A stretch of 64,000 nucleotides of DNA from Verrucomicrobiota bacterium (lineage in GTDB: Bacteria > Verrucomicrobiota > Verrucomicrobiia > Limisphaerales > JAEYXS01), in NCBI GenBank assembly GCA_023431185.1, contig JAEYXS010000047.1:1-64000 (forward strand), in the 5' to 3' direction. The translations under genes were made by a program, and so were the position numbers. This document shows positions 34,334-43,195 of this stretch, piece after piece (position 1 is the first letter of the stretch; each line of letters begins with the position of its first letter). The notes below the pieces were generated by a model. It made no database searches, was not told the origin of the DNA, and was given only the letters and a program-made list of their open reading frames with translations.

Positions 34334-34377
34334 TTGACTACGTGACAAAGTTAGTCATAAATCAATCATAAATCAAT
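34334..34377 (+). promoter_or_regulatory. Promoter with 11-bp tandem operator-like repeat
   Basis: TTGACT (34334-34339), 17-base spacer, ATAAAT (34357-34362) is a good sigma-70-like promoter for the aldolase gene. The 11-base unit CATAAATCAAT occurs twice in tandem (34356-34366, 34367-34377) and overlaps the -10, a position where a bound DeoR-type repressor would block transcription. Confidence 0.6.
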
Positions 34378-34413
34378 CATTTTCTGATTGGGCAGTTATT
34401 TTATTTAAAACAA

Positions 34414-36606
34414 ATGAAGACCTATAAATTCGTCAATGACCTGTGGAAGGATGAGGAAGCAGCCAAGCTCAAGGGCATGGATCGCCTCGTGTATCGCTCG
34501 AACAAGCTGGGTGCGGATCAGCGCATCACGAACACGGGCGGTGGCAACACGTCCTCCAAGATCATGGAGAAGGACCCGCTCACGGGTGAAGATGTCGAAG
34601 TGCTGTGGGTGAAGGGTTCCGGCGGCGATCTGCGCACGAGCTTGCGTGAGAATTTCTCCTCGCTCTATCAAGACAAGCTCATCGGGCTGCAGAAGTCTTA
34701 TGCGGCCCGGGCGGACAAGGGGCTGAAGTCGCAGGCGGAGGATGACATGGTGGGTGCTTACAACCACACCACGTTCAACCTGAACCCGCGCGCGTCGTCC
34801 ATCGATACGCCGTTGCATAGCTTCATCCCGGCGAAGTTCGTGGATCACATGCATCCGAACGCGATCATCTCCATCGCGGCATCGAGCCGTTGCCAGGAGC
34901 TGACGAAGGAGATCTTCAGTGGCGAGATGGATTACGTGCCGTGGATGCGCCCGGGCTTCGAGCTGGGTCTGGCCATGCAGGAGATCGTGAAGAAGAATCC
35001 GAAGGCGAAGGCCATCATGATGGGCCAGCACGGGTTCATCTCCTGGGCGAATGACGACAAGGAATGCTATTACACCACACTCGATTACATCGAGAAGGCG
35101 TCCGCTTACATCGAGGAGAAGTATCAGGCGAAGGGTGGCGATGCCGCGGCCTTCGGTGGGGCGAAGTATCAGACGCTGCCGCAGGAGAAGCGCAATGAAG
35201 TGTTTGCAGGTATTCTCCCGTGGTTGCGCGGCCAGGTGAGCCAGCAGAAGCGTTTCATCGGCACGGTGCAGGATGACGACAAGATTTTGCGCTACGTGAA
35301 TTCCAAGGATGCGCCGCATCTCTCGGAACTGGGCACGAGCTGCCCGGACCATTTCCTGCGCACGAAGATCAAGCCGCTGTATGTGGACTGGAATCCGCAG
35401 ACGGAAGATCTCGCCGCGCTCAAGACGAAGCTCAAGGCGGGCATCGAGCAGTATCGCAAGGATTACGCCGCGTATTACGCGAAGTGCAAGCACGCGAACT
35501 CCCCGGCGATGCGCGACCCGAATCCGACGGTCATCCTCATCCCCGGCCTCGGTATGATCGCGTGGGGCAAGGACAAGAGCGAGAGCCGCGTGACGGCCGA
35601 ATTCTACAACTGCGCCGTGGAAGTGATGCGCGGGGCGGAGGCCATCGACAAATACATCGCGCTGCCGCAGCAGGAGGCGTTCGACATCGAATACTGGCTG
35701 CTCGAAGAAGCGAAGCTGAAGCGCATGCCGGCGGAGAAAGAACTCGCGCGCCAGGTCATCGTGGTGATCGGTGCCGGATCGGGCATTGGCAAGGAAACGG
35801 CGCATCGTCTGGTGAAGGAAGGCGCGCATATCGTGTGCGTGGACTTGAACGAGGACGCGGCCAAGGGCACGGCGAAAGAGATCACGGACAAGCTCGGCCA
35901 GGGCATCGGCGTCGCGGGCACGGGCCTGAGCGGTTGCGGACCGGCCATCGGCTTGAAGGCGAACATCACGGATCGTGCGAGCATCCGCGAGATGTTGAAC
36001 AACGTCGCTCTCGCTTACGGTGGGTTTGATTCCATCTGCGTCACCGCGGGCATCTTCGTGCCGAGCGACACGACGGGTCACATCCCGGACGACAAGTGGG
36101 CGCTGACCTTCGGCATCAACGTGACGGGCAGCTATCTCGTGGGCGACGAAGCCGCGAAGACGTGGAAGGAACAGGGCCTCAAGGGCAACCTCGTGCTGAC
36201 GACCAGTGCGAACGCCGTGGTGGCGAAGAAGGGCAGCGTGGCTTACGACTGCTCCAAGGCCGCCGCGAATCACTTGGTGCGCGAACTGGCGATCGAACTC
36301 TCCCCGCTCGTCCGCGTGAACGGCGTGGCTCCGGCCACCGTCGTGCAAGGCTCGGCGATGTTCCCGCGCGACCGCGTCATCGGCTCGCTCGCGAAGTACA
36401 ACATCCCGTACAAGGACGACGAGGCGACGGAATCGCTGGTGACGAAGCTGGCGCAGTTCTACGCGGACCGCACGCTCACCAAGAGCCCGATCACCCCGGC
36501 AGACCAGGCGGAAGCCTACTTCCTGCTGGTGACGAACCGCCTGAGCAAGACGACTGGCCAGGTCATCACGGTGGATGGCGGTTTGTTTGAGGCGTTCCTC
36601 CGCTAA
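34414..36606 (+). CDS. Bifunctional rhamnulose-1-phosphate aldolase / alcohol dehydrogenase
   Basis: 730 aa fusion. N-terminal class II aldolase domain (about 1-420) with zinc ligands in FVDHMHPNAIIS and a further His in MMGQHGFISW; it splits rhamnulose 1-phosphate to DHAP and lactaldehyde. C-terminal short-chain dehydrogenase (about 440-730): IVVIGAGSGIGKETAHRL cofactor loop and catalytic YDCSK motif; it acts on lactaldehyde. Same architecture as the RhaD-aldol/ADH (RhaEW) proteins of the rhamnose pathway. Kinase and isomerase genes are not adjacent. Divergent from the DeoR regulator; followed by a terminator. Confidence 0.93.
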   Translation: MKTYKFVNDLWKDEEAAKLKGMDRLVYRSNKLGADQRITNTGGGNTSSKIMEKDPLTGEDVEVLWVKGSGGDLRTSLRENFSSLYQDKLIGLQKSYAARADKGLKSQAEDDMVGAYNHTTFNLNPRASSIDTPLHSFIPAKFVDHMHPNAIISIAASSRCQELTKEIFSGEMDYVPWMRPGFELGLAMQEIVKKNPKAKAIMMGQHGFISWANDDKECYYTTLDYIEKASAYIEEKYQAKGGDAAAFGGAKYQTLPQEKRNEVFAGILPWLRGQVSQQKRFIGTVQDDDKILRYVNSKDAPHLSELGTSCPDHFLRTKIKPLYVDWNPQTEDLAALKTKLKAGIEQYRKDYAAYYAKCKHANSPAMRDPNPTVILIPGLGMIAWGKDKSESRVTAEFYNCAVEVMRGAEAIDKYIALPQQEAFDIEYWLLEEAKLKRMPAEKELARQVIVVIGAGSGIGKETAHRLVKEGAHIVCVDLNEDAAKGTAKEITDKLGQGIGVAGTGLSGCGPAIGLKANITDRASIREMLNNVALAYGGFDSICVTAGIFVPSDTTGHIPDDKWALTFGINVTGSYLVGDEAAKTWKEQGLKGNLVLTTSANAVVAKKGSVAYDCSKAAANHLVRELAIELSPLVRVNGVAPATVVQGSAMFPRDRVIGSLAKYNIPYKDDEATESLVTKLAQFYADRTLTKSPITPADQAEAYFLLVTNRLSKTTGQVITVDGGLFEAFLR

Positions 36607-36625
36607 GTCAGTAAAAATTCAGAGG

Positions 36626-36661
36626 CCGCCGCGTGGAGAGATCTGCGCGGCGGTTTTTTTT
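36626..36661 (+). terminator. Rho-independent terminator after the aldolase gene
   Basis: CCGCCGCG and CGCGGCGG pair as an 8-bp stem around a 12-base loop and are followed by eight T, 20 bases after the stop. Confidence 0.9.
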
Positions 36662-36663
36662 GT

Positions 36664-36993
36664 TTAGGCCTTCACCGATCCCGTCACCCAATCCAAGTAT
36701 CGTTCGTTTCCCGCGGTGAGGGGCAGCACGATGAATTCCGGGGTGTCGTACGGATGCTTCTGCAGGATGACCTGTTCCAGTGCCTTGAGTTTCGCGGGGG
36801 TGGTCTTGAAGAGGATGAGCACTTCCGCGCTGCGCTCGAGTTTGCCCTGCCACCAGTAGTGGGATTCCAGTTTGGGGATCAGGTTCGCACAGGCGACGAG
36901 CCGGGCGGTGAGGGCGGCCTGCGCAAGCTTCCGCGCGGTCTTGAGATCGGGTGCAGTGACGAGGACGAGGCGGTGACGGGTAGTCGGCTTCAC
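36664..36993 (-). CDS. cutA: CutA1 divalent-ion tolerance protein
   Basis: 109 aa, normal length. Ferredoxin-like trimer protein with the family features LVLVTAPDLKTARKLA, LVACANLIPKLESHYWWQGK, EVLILFKTTPAKLKALE, and HPYDTPEFIVLPLTAGNERY. CutA has been linked to copper tolerance in E. coli, but its role is unsettled. Convergent with the aldolase gene across the terminator and 22 bases after the next reverse-strand gene. Confidence 0.95.
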   Translation of the reverse strand: MKPTTRHRLVLVTAPDLKTARKLAQAALTARLVACANLIPKLESHYWWQGKLERSAEVLILFKTTPAKLKALEQVILQKHPYDTPEFIVLPLTAGNERYLDWVTGSVKA

Positions 36994-37015
36994 AGGCGCG
37001 AATCTAGCGCAGCCC

Positions 37016-38362
37016 TCAGGGCTCGCTCAAGTCGTGATAGCCCGTGGCGTCTTCCGGGAAATCCCACCATTGCAGGCCGAGCTTTTGCGAGATGAGGTTG
37101 ATGTGCTCCATGTCGAAGCTCTGGAAGCCATCGCTGTCCGGCTTGAAGTAACCGTGATCAACCACCCAGGATTCTCCCTCCACCTTGAAGCTCTCCACGG
37201 CTTCGTTGCCTTTTATCTGCACATCGAACTGGTGGCTGAACTGTTTCTGCCCGGATTGATAGACCGCGAACCGGTGCGCGCCGGAGAAATCGCTCTCGGC
37301 AAAGGTCATGACCGTGGAGTCGAATTGGGTGGAGAGATTCTGGGCGAGGCCGCTGACGAATTGCGGGTCCCAGCTCAAGGCGCCAAGCACAGCCACATAG
37401 CCTTGATGGACGGGTGTGACGAGGTAATGACTCTCCTCAAAGGTTTCGCCATCGCTGGCCTTGACGGTAAGGGTCTTGCCCTGAGCGGTCCAATAGGCGG
37501 TGCAGGCGGCCACGACTTTCTTGGGGTCATCCACCTGCACGTAGATCTGGGTGGTGTCATCATACCAGAAATTCCATTGATCCTGCGCGAGATCCGTGGT
37601 GGTTGTGGCCGTACCGATGCCGAAGATGGCCAGGAGTTTGGCAAGGTTAAGCTTGCCGATGAACTTGAGCACGACCAGCAAGGCGATGAAGGTGCCCGCG
37701 ATGGCCTTGCCGCCGGCCTTGAGCCAGCCGAGCCAGCCTTGGGGCGGATCATCGTCATAGGCCGGGGTGGTGGCGACGGGCTTGCGTTTCAGGACGGGAG
37801 TGACGTCCTCAACGGGCATCGGTGGCGGCTGGATGACCACGGTGGTCTGGCCTTTCTTGCTGGCACGCACGCGCAAGCCGCCCGGCGCAGGTGCCGCCGG
37901 TCCCGTGCTGCCGGAAGATTCCGAGGTAGGTTGCGCGCTGCCGCCCGGGATGATCGGGATATTGGAGGAGGCGATGGCGGCATCCACGGCATCCTGCAGA
38001 TGAGGCGCGGCGGAAGTGTTATCCAGGATGGGGATGTCCAGTTCCGTGGTGTGGTTGGTCTTGCCGCCGACGGGCAGAGTCTGGATGCCCGGTTGCGGGA
38101 TGGAGACGAGCACTTCGTTGGAATCCGGGTCCGGTTCGGGATGGTTATAACCAGGAAGGTTGAGAATCTTCAGGCCGCGCCGGCCATCATGCAAAGGCGG
38201 TGGAGCCAGCTTGAGGGCGATCTGGTGGTTGGCCTGCTCCGTATGATCGCAGCCGCAACGGGGACAGGAAACCGGAGTCGGCATGCGGCCATACACCGGC
38301 TGCACTTCGAAAGCGAAGCGGGAACCGCAACCGCATTGAATCTTGATTTCCAACACTTGCAT
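37016..38362 (-). CDS. Hypothetical membrane protein with zinc-ribbon-like N-terminus, 448 aa
   Basis: Starts MQVLEIKIQCGCGSRFAFEV, then PVSCPRCGCDH: CxC...CPRC pairs fit a small zinc ribbon (about residues 10-40). A long low-complexity Pro/Ser/Gly section follows (about 60-200), one hydrophobic stretch (about 228-262, IAGTFIALLVVLKFIGKL), and a C-terminal alpha/beta domain (about 275-445). Not a recognised family. The layout resembles PVC bacterial proteins with an FHA/zinc-ribbon-style head and a membrane anchor. Possible operon with cutA. Confidence 0.65.
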   Translation of the reverse strand: MQVLEIKIQCGCGSRFAFEVQPVYGRMPTPVSCPRCGCDHTEQANHQIALKLAPPPLHDGRRGLKILNLPGYNHPEPDPDSNEVLVSIPQPGIQTLPVGGKTNHTTELDIPILDNTSAAPHLQDAVDAAIASSNIPIIPGGSAQPTSESSGSTGPAAPAPGGLRVRASKKGQTTVVIQPPPMPVEDVTPVLKRKPVATTPAYDDDPPQGWLGWLKAGGKAIAGTFIALLVVLKFIGKLNLAKLLAIFGIGTATTTTDLAQDQWNFWYDDTTQIYVQVDDPKKVVAACTAYWTAQGKTLTVKASDGETFEESHYLVTPVHQGYVAVLGALSWDPQFVSGLAQNLSTQFDSTVMTFAESDFSGAHRFAVYQSGQKQFSHQFDVQIKGNEAVESFKVEGESWVVDHGYFKPDSDGFQSFDMEHINLISQKLGLQWWDFPEDATGYHDLSEP

Positions 38363-38471
38363 GCAGTGTGGTCCAATGGTCTGGTTACTCCTGTGGACAC
38401 CTGATGCTATGCTGATGCCCCGCGCTCGGCAAGGGGCGAGATGGCCTGTCCGGGTGGCTCTTCAGTCTGCG

Positions 38472-39296
38472 TCAAATCATGACCTTCCGGTGCGTGGACC
38501 GGACCGCCAGCGTATAGACACCAGCGCGGGACTTCAGTTTTACCGGCGCGCCAAAGGTGTCGGCAAGCGTCTTGCCGGTCAGCACCTTTTGTTTGGGGCC
38601 CGCGGTCAGGACGCGGCCGCTTTTCAGCATCAGGACATGTGAAAAAGCCGGGGTGATCTCCTCCACGTGATGGGTCACCAGCACCAGCGTGGGGGCGGCT
38701 TTGGACGTGGCAAGGCGTTCGAGGAAATTCAGGAAATTCTCGCGCGCCACCGGGTCCAGTCCCGCACATGGTTCATCCAGGATAAGCAGGCGCGGATCGG
38801 CCATCATCGCGCGACCGATGAGTACGCGCTGGCGTTCGCCCTGGGAGAGATAGAGCCACGGGCGATCCTCCAGATAGCCACACTCCACTTGTTTAAGGAT
38901 CTCGCGGGCGCGCAATTTGTCGGCGCGTTTCACGGGGCCCCAGAAATCAATCATCGCATATTTGCCGCTGGCCACGGTTTCCAGTCCGGTCTCCGTCTCC
39001 GCCATCATCTGCCGGATGGAGGAGCTGACCAGACCGATGCGGCGACGCAATTCACGCCAGTCCACCTCGCCGTAAACGCGGTCAAAGACCGCCATCTCGC
39101 CCGAGGTCGGCGGCATGTATCCAGCCAACGAACTGAGCAGCGAAGTCTTCCCAGAACCATTCGCACCGAGGATCACCCAATGCTCGCCTGGCAACACGTG
39201 CCAGGAGACATCGTCCAAGATGCGCTGGGCATTGCGGATGATGGTGAGCCCTTGCACAGACAGGACAGGCTGGTTGACTTTGGTGGATTTCTTCAA
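38472..39296 (-). CDS. ABC transporter ATP-binding protein, stand-alone
   Basis: 274 aa. Walker A LGANGSGKTSLLSSLAGY, signature LYLSQGERQRVLIGRAM, Walker B LLILDEPCAGLDP, and switch His in VLVTHHVEEITPAF. Closest in style to ModF/YlmA-type or metal/iron ABC ATPases (FVILGANGSGKTSL opening). No permease or binding-protein gene is adjacent, so either it works with partners encoded elsewhere or has a non-transport role. It lies 13 bases upstream of kdsB on the same strand, in opposite functional company. Confidence 0.9.
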   Translation of the reverse strand: MKKSTKVNQPVLSVQGLTIIRNAQRILDDVSWHVLPGEHWVILGANGSGKTSLLSSLAGYMPPTSGEMAVFDRVYGEVDWRELRRRIGLVSSSIRQMMAETETGLETVASGKYAMIDFWGPVKRADKLRAREILKQVECGYLEDRPWLYLSQGERQRVLIGRAMMADPRLLILDEPCAGLDPVARENFLNFLERLATSKAAPTLVLVTHHVEEITPAFSHVLMLKSGRVLTAGPKQKVLTGKTLADTFGAPVKLKSRAGVYTLAVRSTHRKVMI

Positions 39297-39309
39297 GTCA
39301 GATTAAAAG

Positions 39310-40059
39310 TTAGGCGGACTTGGTCGCCCGCAGGATGGCCTCCACGCGCGCCACATCTTCCGGGGTGTCCACGCCGATGCTCTCGTACTCCACCCGGCAG
39401 ACATGGATATTGATGCCGTTCTCCAGCGCGCGCAATTGCTCCAGCTTCTCCGCCTGTTCCAGCGAGGAGACCGGATGCTGCACGAGATTCAGCAACGTCT
39501 CGCGCAAGTAGCCGTAGATGCCGAGGTGCTTCAGGAAAGGGAATGACAGCAACTGCTCGGCAACGGGCTTGCCTGCGTGGTCGCGCACATAAGGGATCGT
39601 GCGCCGGGAAAAATAAAGCGCGCGGCCGGAGACATCCGTCACCACTTTCACGACGTTCGGGTTCTCGTACTCTTCCAGATGCTTGATCGGCGTCGCGGCG
39701 GTGGACATCTCGGACGTGGTGAGCGCCATGGCCACCAGGTCGATCACGTGCGGGTCGATGAGCGGCTCATCGCCCTGCACATTCACCACGGCGTCGCAGT
39801 TCAGGCGGCCGGCGACTTCCGCGATGCGATCCGAGCCGCTGGGGTGATGCTCGGACGTCATCTCCACACGGCAGAAGGGCGCGACCGCTGCGCGGATGCG
39901 TTCGTCATCTGTGGCCACGATCACTTCGCTGAGGGTCGTCGCCTTGCGGCATTGCTCGACCACGTGCTGGATGAGCGGCTTACCGGCGATGAGCTTCAGC
40001 GGCTTGCCCGGAAACCGGGTGGAGGCGTAACGCGCAGGGAGGATGCCGACTATGTTCAT
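39310..40059 (-). CDS. kdsB: 3-deoxy-manno-octulosonate cytidylyltransferase
   Basis: Activates Kdo to CMP-Kdo for lipopolysaccharide inner core. 249 aa from ATG 40059 (MNIVGILPARYASTRFPGKP), the usual length; the upstream extension to 40230 translates the neighbouring gene region. Nucleotide loop GILPARYASTRFPGKPL, VVNVQGDEPLIDP for magnesium and CTP, and the C-terminal EQLRALENGINIHVC. It lies 8 bases after the lipoprotein gene (40068-40694) and in line with gmhB and the heptose kinase, so an LPS-core group. Confidence 0.96.
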   Translation of the reverse strand: MNIVGILPARYASTRFPGKPLKLIAGKPLIQHVVEQCRKATTLSEVIVATDDERIRAAVAPFCRVEMTSEHHPSGSDRIAEVAGRLNCDAVVNVQGDEPLIDPHVIDLVAMALTTSEMSTAATPIKHLEEYENPNVVKVVTDVSGRALYFSRRTIPYVRDHAGKPVAEQLLSFPFLKHLGIYGYLRETLLNLVQHPVSSLEQAEKLEQLRALENGINIHVCRVEYESIGVDTPEDVARVEAILRATKSA

Positions 40060-40067
40060 AGATGCCG

Positions 40068-40694
40068 TTAAAGTTTCCGAAATGATTTCACCATGGCAAA
40101 GGCCTGCAAATAACCGACGCCGGCCTTGTCCTGCGAATAGATGGTGAACGTGCCCCAAAGGTTGCCGGTGCGGAAGACGCCATCCGTCACGATCGGGTAA
40201 ACGCCCTTGGGCACCTCGACATTGGTCCACTGAGCTTCCGTGAACTGGGTGTAAAAACCGATGACATCCGTGCCGTCAAAAGGTTTCACCACCACTTTTC
40301 GCTCCACGGCGGTGCGCAGGTTTTGGTAGCCGGACTGGACGCGCAGCTTCAGCTCCAAGTCGGCCAGGCTGGGGGTTTCCTTTTTGGGGCTGATGCCATC
40401 CCATGAGATGTTCACCTGCACCGCGGTCGCCTTATCCGGGGAATCGACGCGGAAACCGGCCGGGATAAGCGGGCTCGTGATCTTGCCCGGGATGTAGCTC
40501 CAATCGCCCGGCAGCAGAAAACCCAGCGTGCCCGGCTGGCCGATCGCCAATTCTTTGACGACGGGCATGACCGGCTCTGCGGGCGCCTTTTTTTCCGTGC
40601 GGCCCGAGGGCGACGGTGAGGAACAGCCGGTGACCAGCGAGGAAGCAAGCGCCACGCACAACAGCCAGCCAACGGTGTTCAGGTTACGAACCAT
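40068..40694 (-). CDS. Lipoprotein, 208 aa, unknown function
   Basis: Signal with lipobox LVTGC (Cys near residue 24) and a Pro/Ser/Lys linker, then a beta-rich globular part of about 165 residues (SLADLELKLRVQSGYQNLRT, FDGTDVIGFYTQFTEAQW). Resembles small PsbP/DUF1795-type domains in shape, but the assignment is uncertain. Sits between gmhB and kdsB on the same strand, suggesting an envelope role. Confidence 0.7.
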   Translation of the reverse strand: MVRNLNTVGWLLCVALASSLVTGCSSPSPSGRTEKKAPAEPVMPVVKELAIGQPGTLGFLLPGDWSYIPGKITSPLIPAGFRVDSPDKATAVQVNISWDGISPKKETPSLADLELKLRVQSGYQNLRTAVERKVVVKPFDGTDVIGFYTQFTEAQWTNVEVPKGVYPIVTDGVFRTGNLWGTFTIYSQDKAGVGYLQAFAMVKSFRKL

Positions 40695-40755
40695 AAGGAT
40701 TGAACGACAGGTTAACGCCCGCAGTGGAAGCCAGCAAGCACGCTGGCGCTGGCCA

Positions 40756-41301
40756 TCATTTTTCCTGAAGGATCTTCGCCGCCGCCTCTTCCAGCGAGTC
40801 CACCACCCATGCCTGTTTCACCAGCTCAGGCTCGTCGCGTTCCCATTCGGCTCCGTAGCCGGTGCGCACGAGGATGGATTTCTTCACGCCCGCGTTCCAG
40901 CCGCATTGGAGGTCGATCAGTTTGTCACCGATCATGTAGCTCTGCGCGAGGTCAATGCCGAACTCATCCCGTGCATCGAGCAGGAAAGCGGGTGAAGGTT
41001 TGCGCCCGCGGCTCGGATCTTCCGGCGATTCAGGAGCGAAATAGATTTTCGCAATCTTCAGGCCATAAGGCTGGAAGATATCCAGCAGACGTTCATGCAC
41101 CTTGTGCATATCCGCTTCCGTGTAGTAACCGCGCCCGATGCCGGACTGGTTCGTCACGATGATGAGCAGATAACCGGCATCTTGCAGCCGCTTCATCGCG
41201 GCCTCAGCGCCAGGAAAAAGCACGAGTTGCTCGGGCTTCGAGAGATACTTCTTCTCGATGTTGATCGTTCCATCGCGATCCAGAAATACAGCGCGTTTCA
41301 T
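40756..41301 (-). CDS. gmhB: D-glycero-beta-D-manno-heptose 1,7-bisphosphate 7-phosphatase
   Basis: HAD-superfamily phosphatase of the ADP-heptose route. 181 aa. Motif I FLDRDGTIN at residues 6-14; motif II TNQSGIGRGYY; GmhB-type FAPESPEDPSRGRKPSPAFL with the zinc-loop region (only some of the usual Cys are present, so the metal loop may be degenerate); motif IV YMIGDKLIDLQCG. It lies 3 bases after the heptose kinase stop, so it is translated with it. Confidence 0.93.
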   Translation of the reverse strand: MKRAVFLDRDGTINIEKKYLSKPEQLVLFPGAEAAMKRLQDAGYLLIIVTNQSGIGRGYYTEADMHKVHERLLDIFQPYGLKIAKIYFAPESPEDPSRGRKPSPAFLLDARDEFGIDLAQSYMIGDKLIDLQCGWNAGVKKSILVRTGYGAEWERDEPELVKQAWVVDSLEEAAAKILQEK

Positions 41302-41304
41302 CGG

Positions 41305-42321
41305 TTACTTCTTCGTCTTGAAACTGGCGGTGAGTTCGTCGGGCGTTACGGTAGCCGTGCCGACCTTGCCGACGACGACACCCGCTGCGTGATTGGAAAA
41401 TATCGCCGCTTCCACCGGTGAAGCTCCCGCAGCCACCGCCAGGGTGAACGAGGCGATGACCGTATCGCCCGCGCCGGAGACATCGAAGACCTCCTGCGCC
41501 ACCGTAGGGATATGATACGGCGCATGGCTGCGCTGACACAGCAGCATCCCTTGGTCACCCAGGGTGATGAGCAACAGCGCCGGTTGCAAAGTGGTCAGCA
41601 ATTTGTTCGCCACTTCCATCAATAGCTTGTCCTCCAGCGGATTCGTGCAGCGATGACCACCATCACGCACCCCGGCCAGTTCGAATGCTTCTTTGCGGTT
41701 CGGCGTGATGAGCGAAAGTTTCGTGAGGTCCAGATGATGCGTGGGCTTCGGATCGAGGCTCAACCAGATGCCGCGCATGTGGCAACGTTCCTTCAATCCG
41801 TTCAGCAACTCCTGCGTCACCACGCCCTTGCCGTAATCCCCCACGATGATGGCATCGATCTCCGGCAGGCGTGCATCCACAGCAGCGAGAATTTTGCGCA
41901 CCAGCTTGGCATCTACATCGCCCCGGTTCTCGCGGTCCACCCGCGCGATCTGCTGCTGATGCGCCACCAGCCGGACTTTGCGCGTCGTCATGCGACCGGG
42001 CAAGCTGAGCAAGCCCTTCGTCTCCACACGCTCGGCCTTCAATAGGGATTTGAGCGTCTTGGCCGCTTCATCACTGCCTACTGTGCCGAACTGTTCGGCA
42101 TTGGCGCCGAGCGCGGTCAGATTGCGCGCCACATTCGCCGCACCACCGGGCATGAAACTCTCGCGCTCGAACTCCACCACCGGCACCGGCGCTTCGGGCG
42201 AGATGCGCGTCACGCGGCCCCAGATGAACTGGTCCAGCATCACATCACCAAGGACCAGCACACGGGTCTGCGCGGCCGCAGCCAGGATTTGCCGGAGACG
42301 TTTGGGGCTGAGCGTTTTCAT
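41305..42321 (-). CDS. hldA: D-glycero-beta-D-manno-heptose-7-phosphate kinase
   Basis: PfkB-type sugar kinase of ADP-heptose synthesis, with the first domain only (338 aa), lacking the cytidylyl/adenylyltransferase half of bifunctional HldE. Signatures: VLVLGDVMLDQFIWGRVTRI, PVVEFERESFMPGGAANVA, the ribokinase anion hole VSGAGDTVIASFTLAVAAG, and FSNHAAGVVVGKVGTATV. The adenylyltransferase partner (hldC) is not in the window. Upstream of gmhB with 3-base spacing; 10 bases after thiG. Confidence 0.93.
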   Translation of the reverse strand: MKTLSPKRLRQILAAAAQTRVLVLGDVMLDQFIWGRVTRISPEAPVPVVEFERESFMPGGAANVARNLTALGANAEQFGTVGSDEAAKTLKSLLKAERVETKGLLSLPGRMTTRKVRLVAHQQQIARVDRENRGDVDAKLVRKILAAVDARLPEIDAIIVGDYGKGVVTQELLNGLKERCHMRGIWLSLDPKPTHHLDLTKLSLITPNRKEAFELAGVRDGGHRCTNPLEDKLLMEVANKLLTTLQPALLLITLGDQGMLLCQRSHAPYHIPTVAQEVFDVSGAGDTVIASFTLAVAAGASPVEAAIFSNHAAGVVVGKVGTATVTPDELTASFKTKK

Positions 42322-42331
42322 GAGTTAAAAC

Positions 42332-43114
42332 TTAATCTAGGAATGCGGTCAAAGGACTCGTGGCGCTGGCCGTGTTCAATTGCGCGGCTAAGCCGATTTC
42401 ATAGGCGGTGCGGCCCGCTTCCACGGCTTGCTTGAAGGCGATGCCCATGCGGTTCGGGTCCGAGGCCACGGCGATGGCGGTGTTCACCAGCACGGCATCC
42501 GCGCCAAGTTCCATCGCTTCCGCTGCGTGACTGGGAGCGCCGATACCGGCATCGACCACGACCGGCACCGTCGCCTGCTCGATGATGATGCGGATCTGGT
42601 CGCGCGTCTGGATGCCGCGGTTCGAGCCGATGGGCGAGCCCAGCGGCATGACCGTGGCGGTACCGACTTCCTGCAAGCGCTTGGCCAGCACGGGATCGGC
42701 ATTGATATAGGGCAGCACGGTGAAACCTTCCTTCACCAAGATCTCGGCGGCCTTCAACGTCTCGATCGGGTCCGGCAACAGATAGCGCGGGTCCGGATGG
42801 ATCTCCAGCTTCACCCACTTCGGCAGACCGGCGGCCACGGCGAGCCGCGCGAGGCGCACGGCCTCTTCGGCGTTCATGGCCCCGCTGGTGTTAGGCAGCA
42901 GCAGATACTTCTTGGGATCGATGAAATCGAGGATGTTGGCAAAGGGATCGCCCTTGCCACTCAGGTCCGCACGGCGCAGCGCCACCGTGACCATCTCCGT
43001 GCCGCTCGCGGCCAGGGCATCACGCATGGCCTCAGGCGAAGAAAACTTGCCCGTGCCCAGGATCAGGCGGGAACGGAACTTACGGCCCGCGATAACTAAA
43101 GAACCATCAGACAT
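42332..43114 (-). CDS. thiG: Thiazole synthase
   Basis: Forms the thiazole phosphate of thiamin from deoxyxylulose phosphate, dehydroglycine and ThiS-thiocarboxylate. 260 aa from ATG 43114 (MSDGSLVIAGRKFRSRLILG), typical. Signatures: LILGTGKFSSPEAMRDAL, catalytic Lys in WVKLEIHPDPRYLLPDP, PLGSPIGSNRGIQT and GADAVLVNTAIAVASDP. Neither thiS nor another thi gene is adjacent and no TPP riboswitch consensus was found upstream. Confidence 0.95.
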   Translation of the reverse strand: MSDGSLVIAGRKFRSRLILGTGKFSSPEAMRDALAASGTEMVTVALRRADLSGKGDPFANILDFIDPKKYLLLPNTSGAMNAEEAVRLARLAVAAGLPKWVKLEIHPDPRYLLPDPIETLKAAEILVKEGFTVLPYINADPVLAKRLQEVGTATVMPLGSPIGSNRGIQTRDQIRIIIEQATVPVVVDAGIGAPSHAAEAMELGADAVLVNTAIAVASDPNRMGIAFKQAVEAGRTAYEIGLAAQLNTASATSPLTAFLD

Positions 43115-43195
43115 TGCGCGGGACAATAGGCTCTGGGGGGCGGGGTGTCGAGAGCCCAGTCCTGTTCGGCATTCGCACAATAAAATGCCGGTTCG

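Noticed and set aside
34405..36348. 647-residue open frame antisense to the rhamnulose aldolase gene
   Set aside because: Same reason: Arg/His/Leu-rich antisense shadow of a well-supported gene.
38472..40059. ABC ATPase as an LPS exporter partner of kdsB
   Set aside because: The ATPase sequence is not LptB-like (different N-terminal pattern) and no permease is adjacent; proximity alone is not enough.
43115..43195. TPP riboswitch upstream of thiG
   Set aside because: The conserved CTGAGA and ACCTGATC-type segments are absent and the space is too short.
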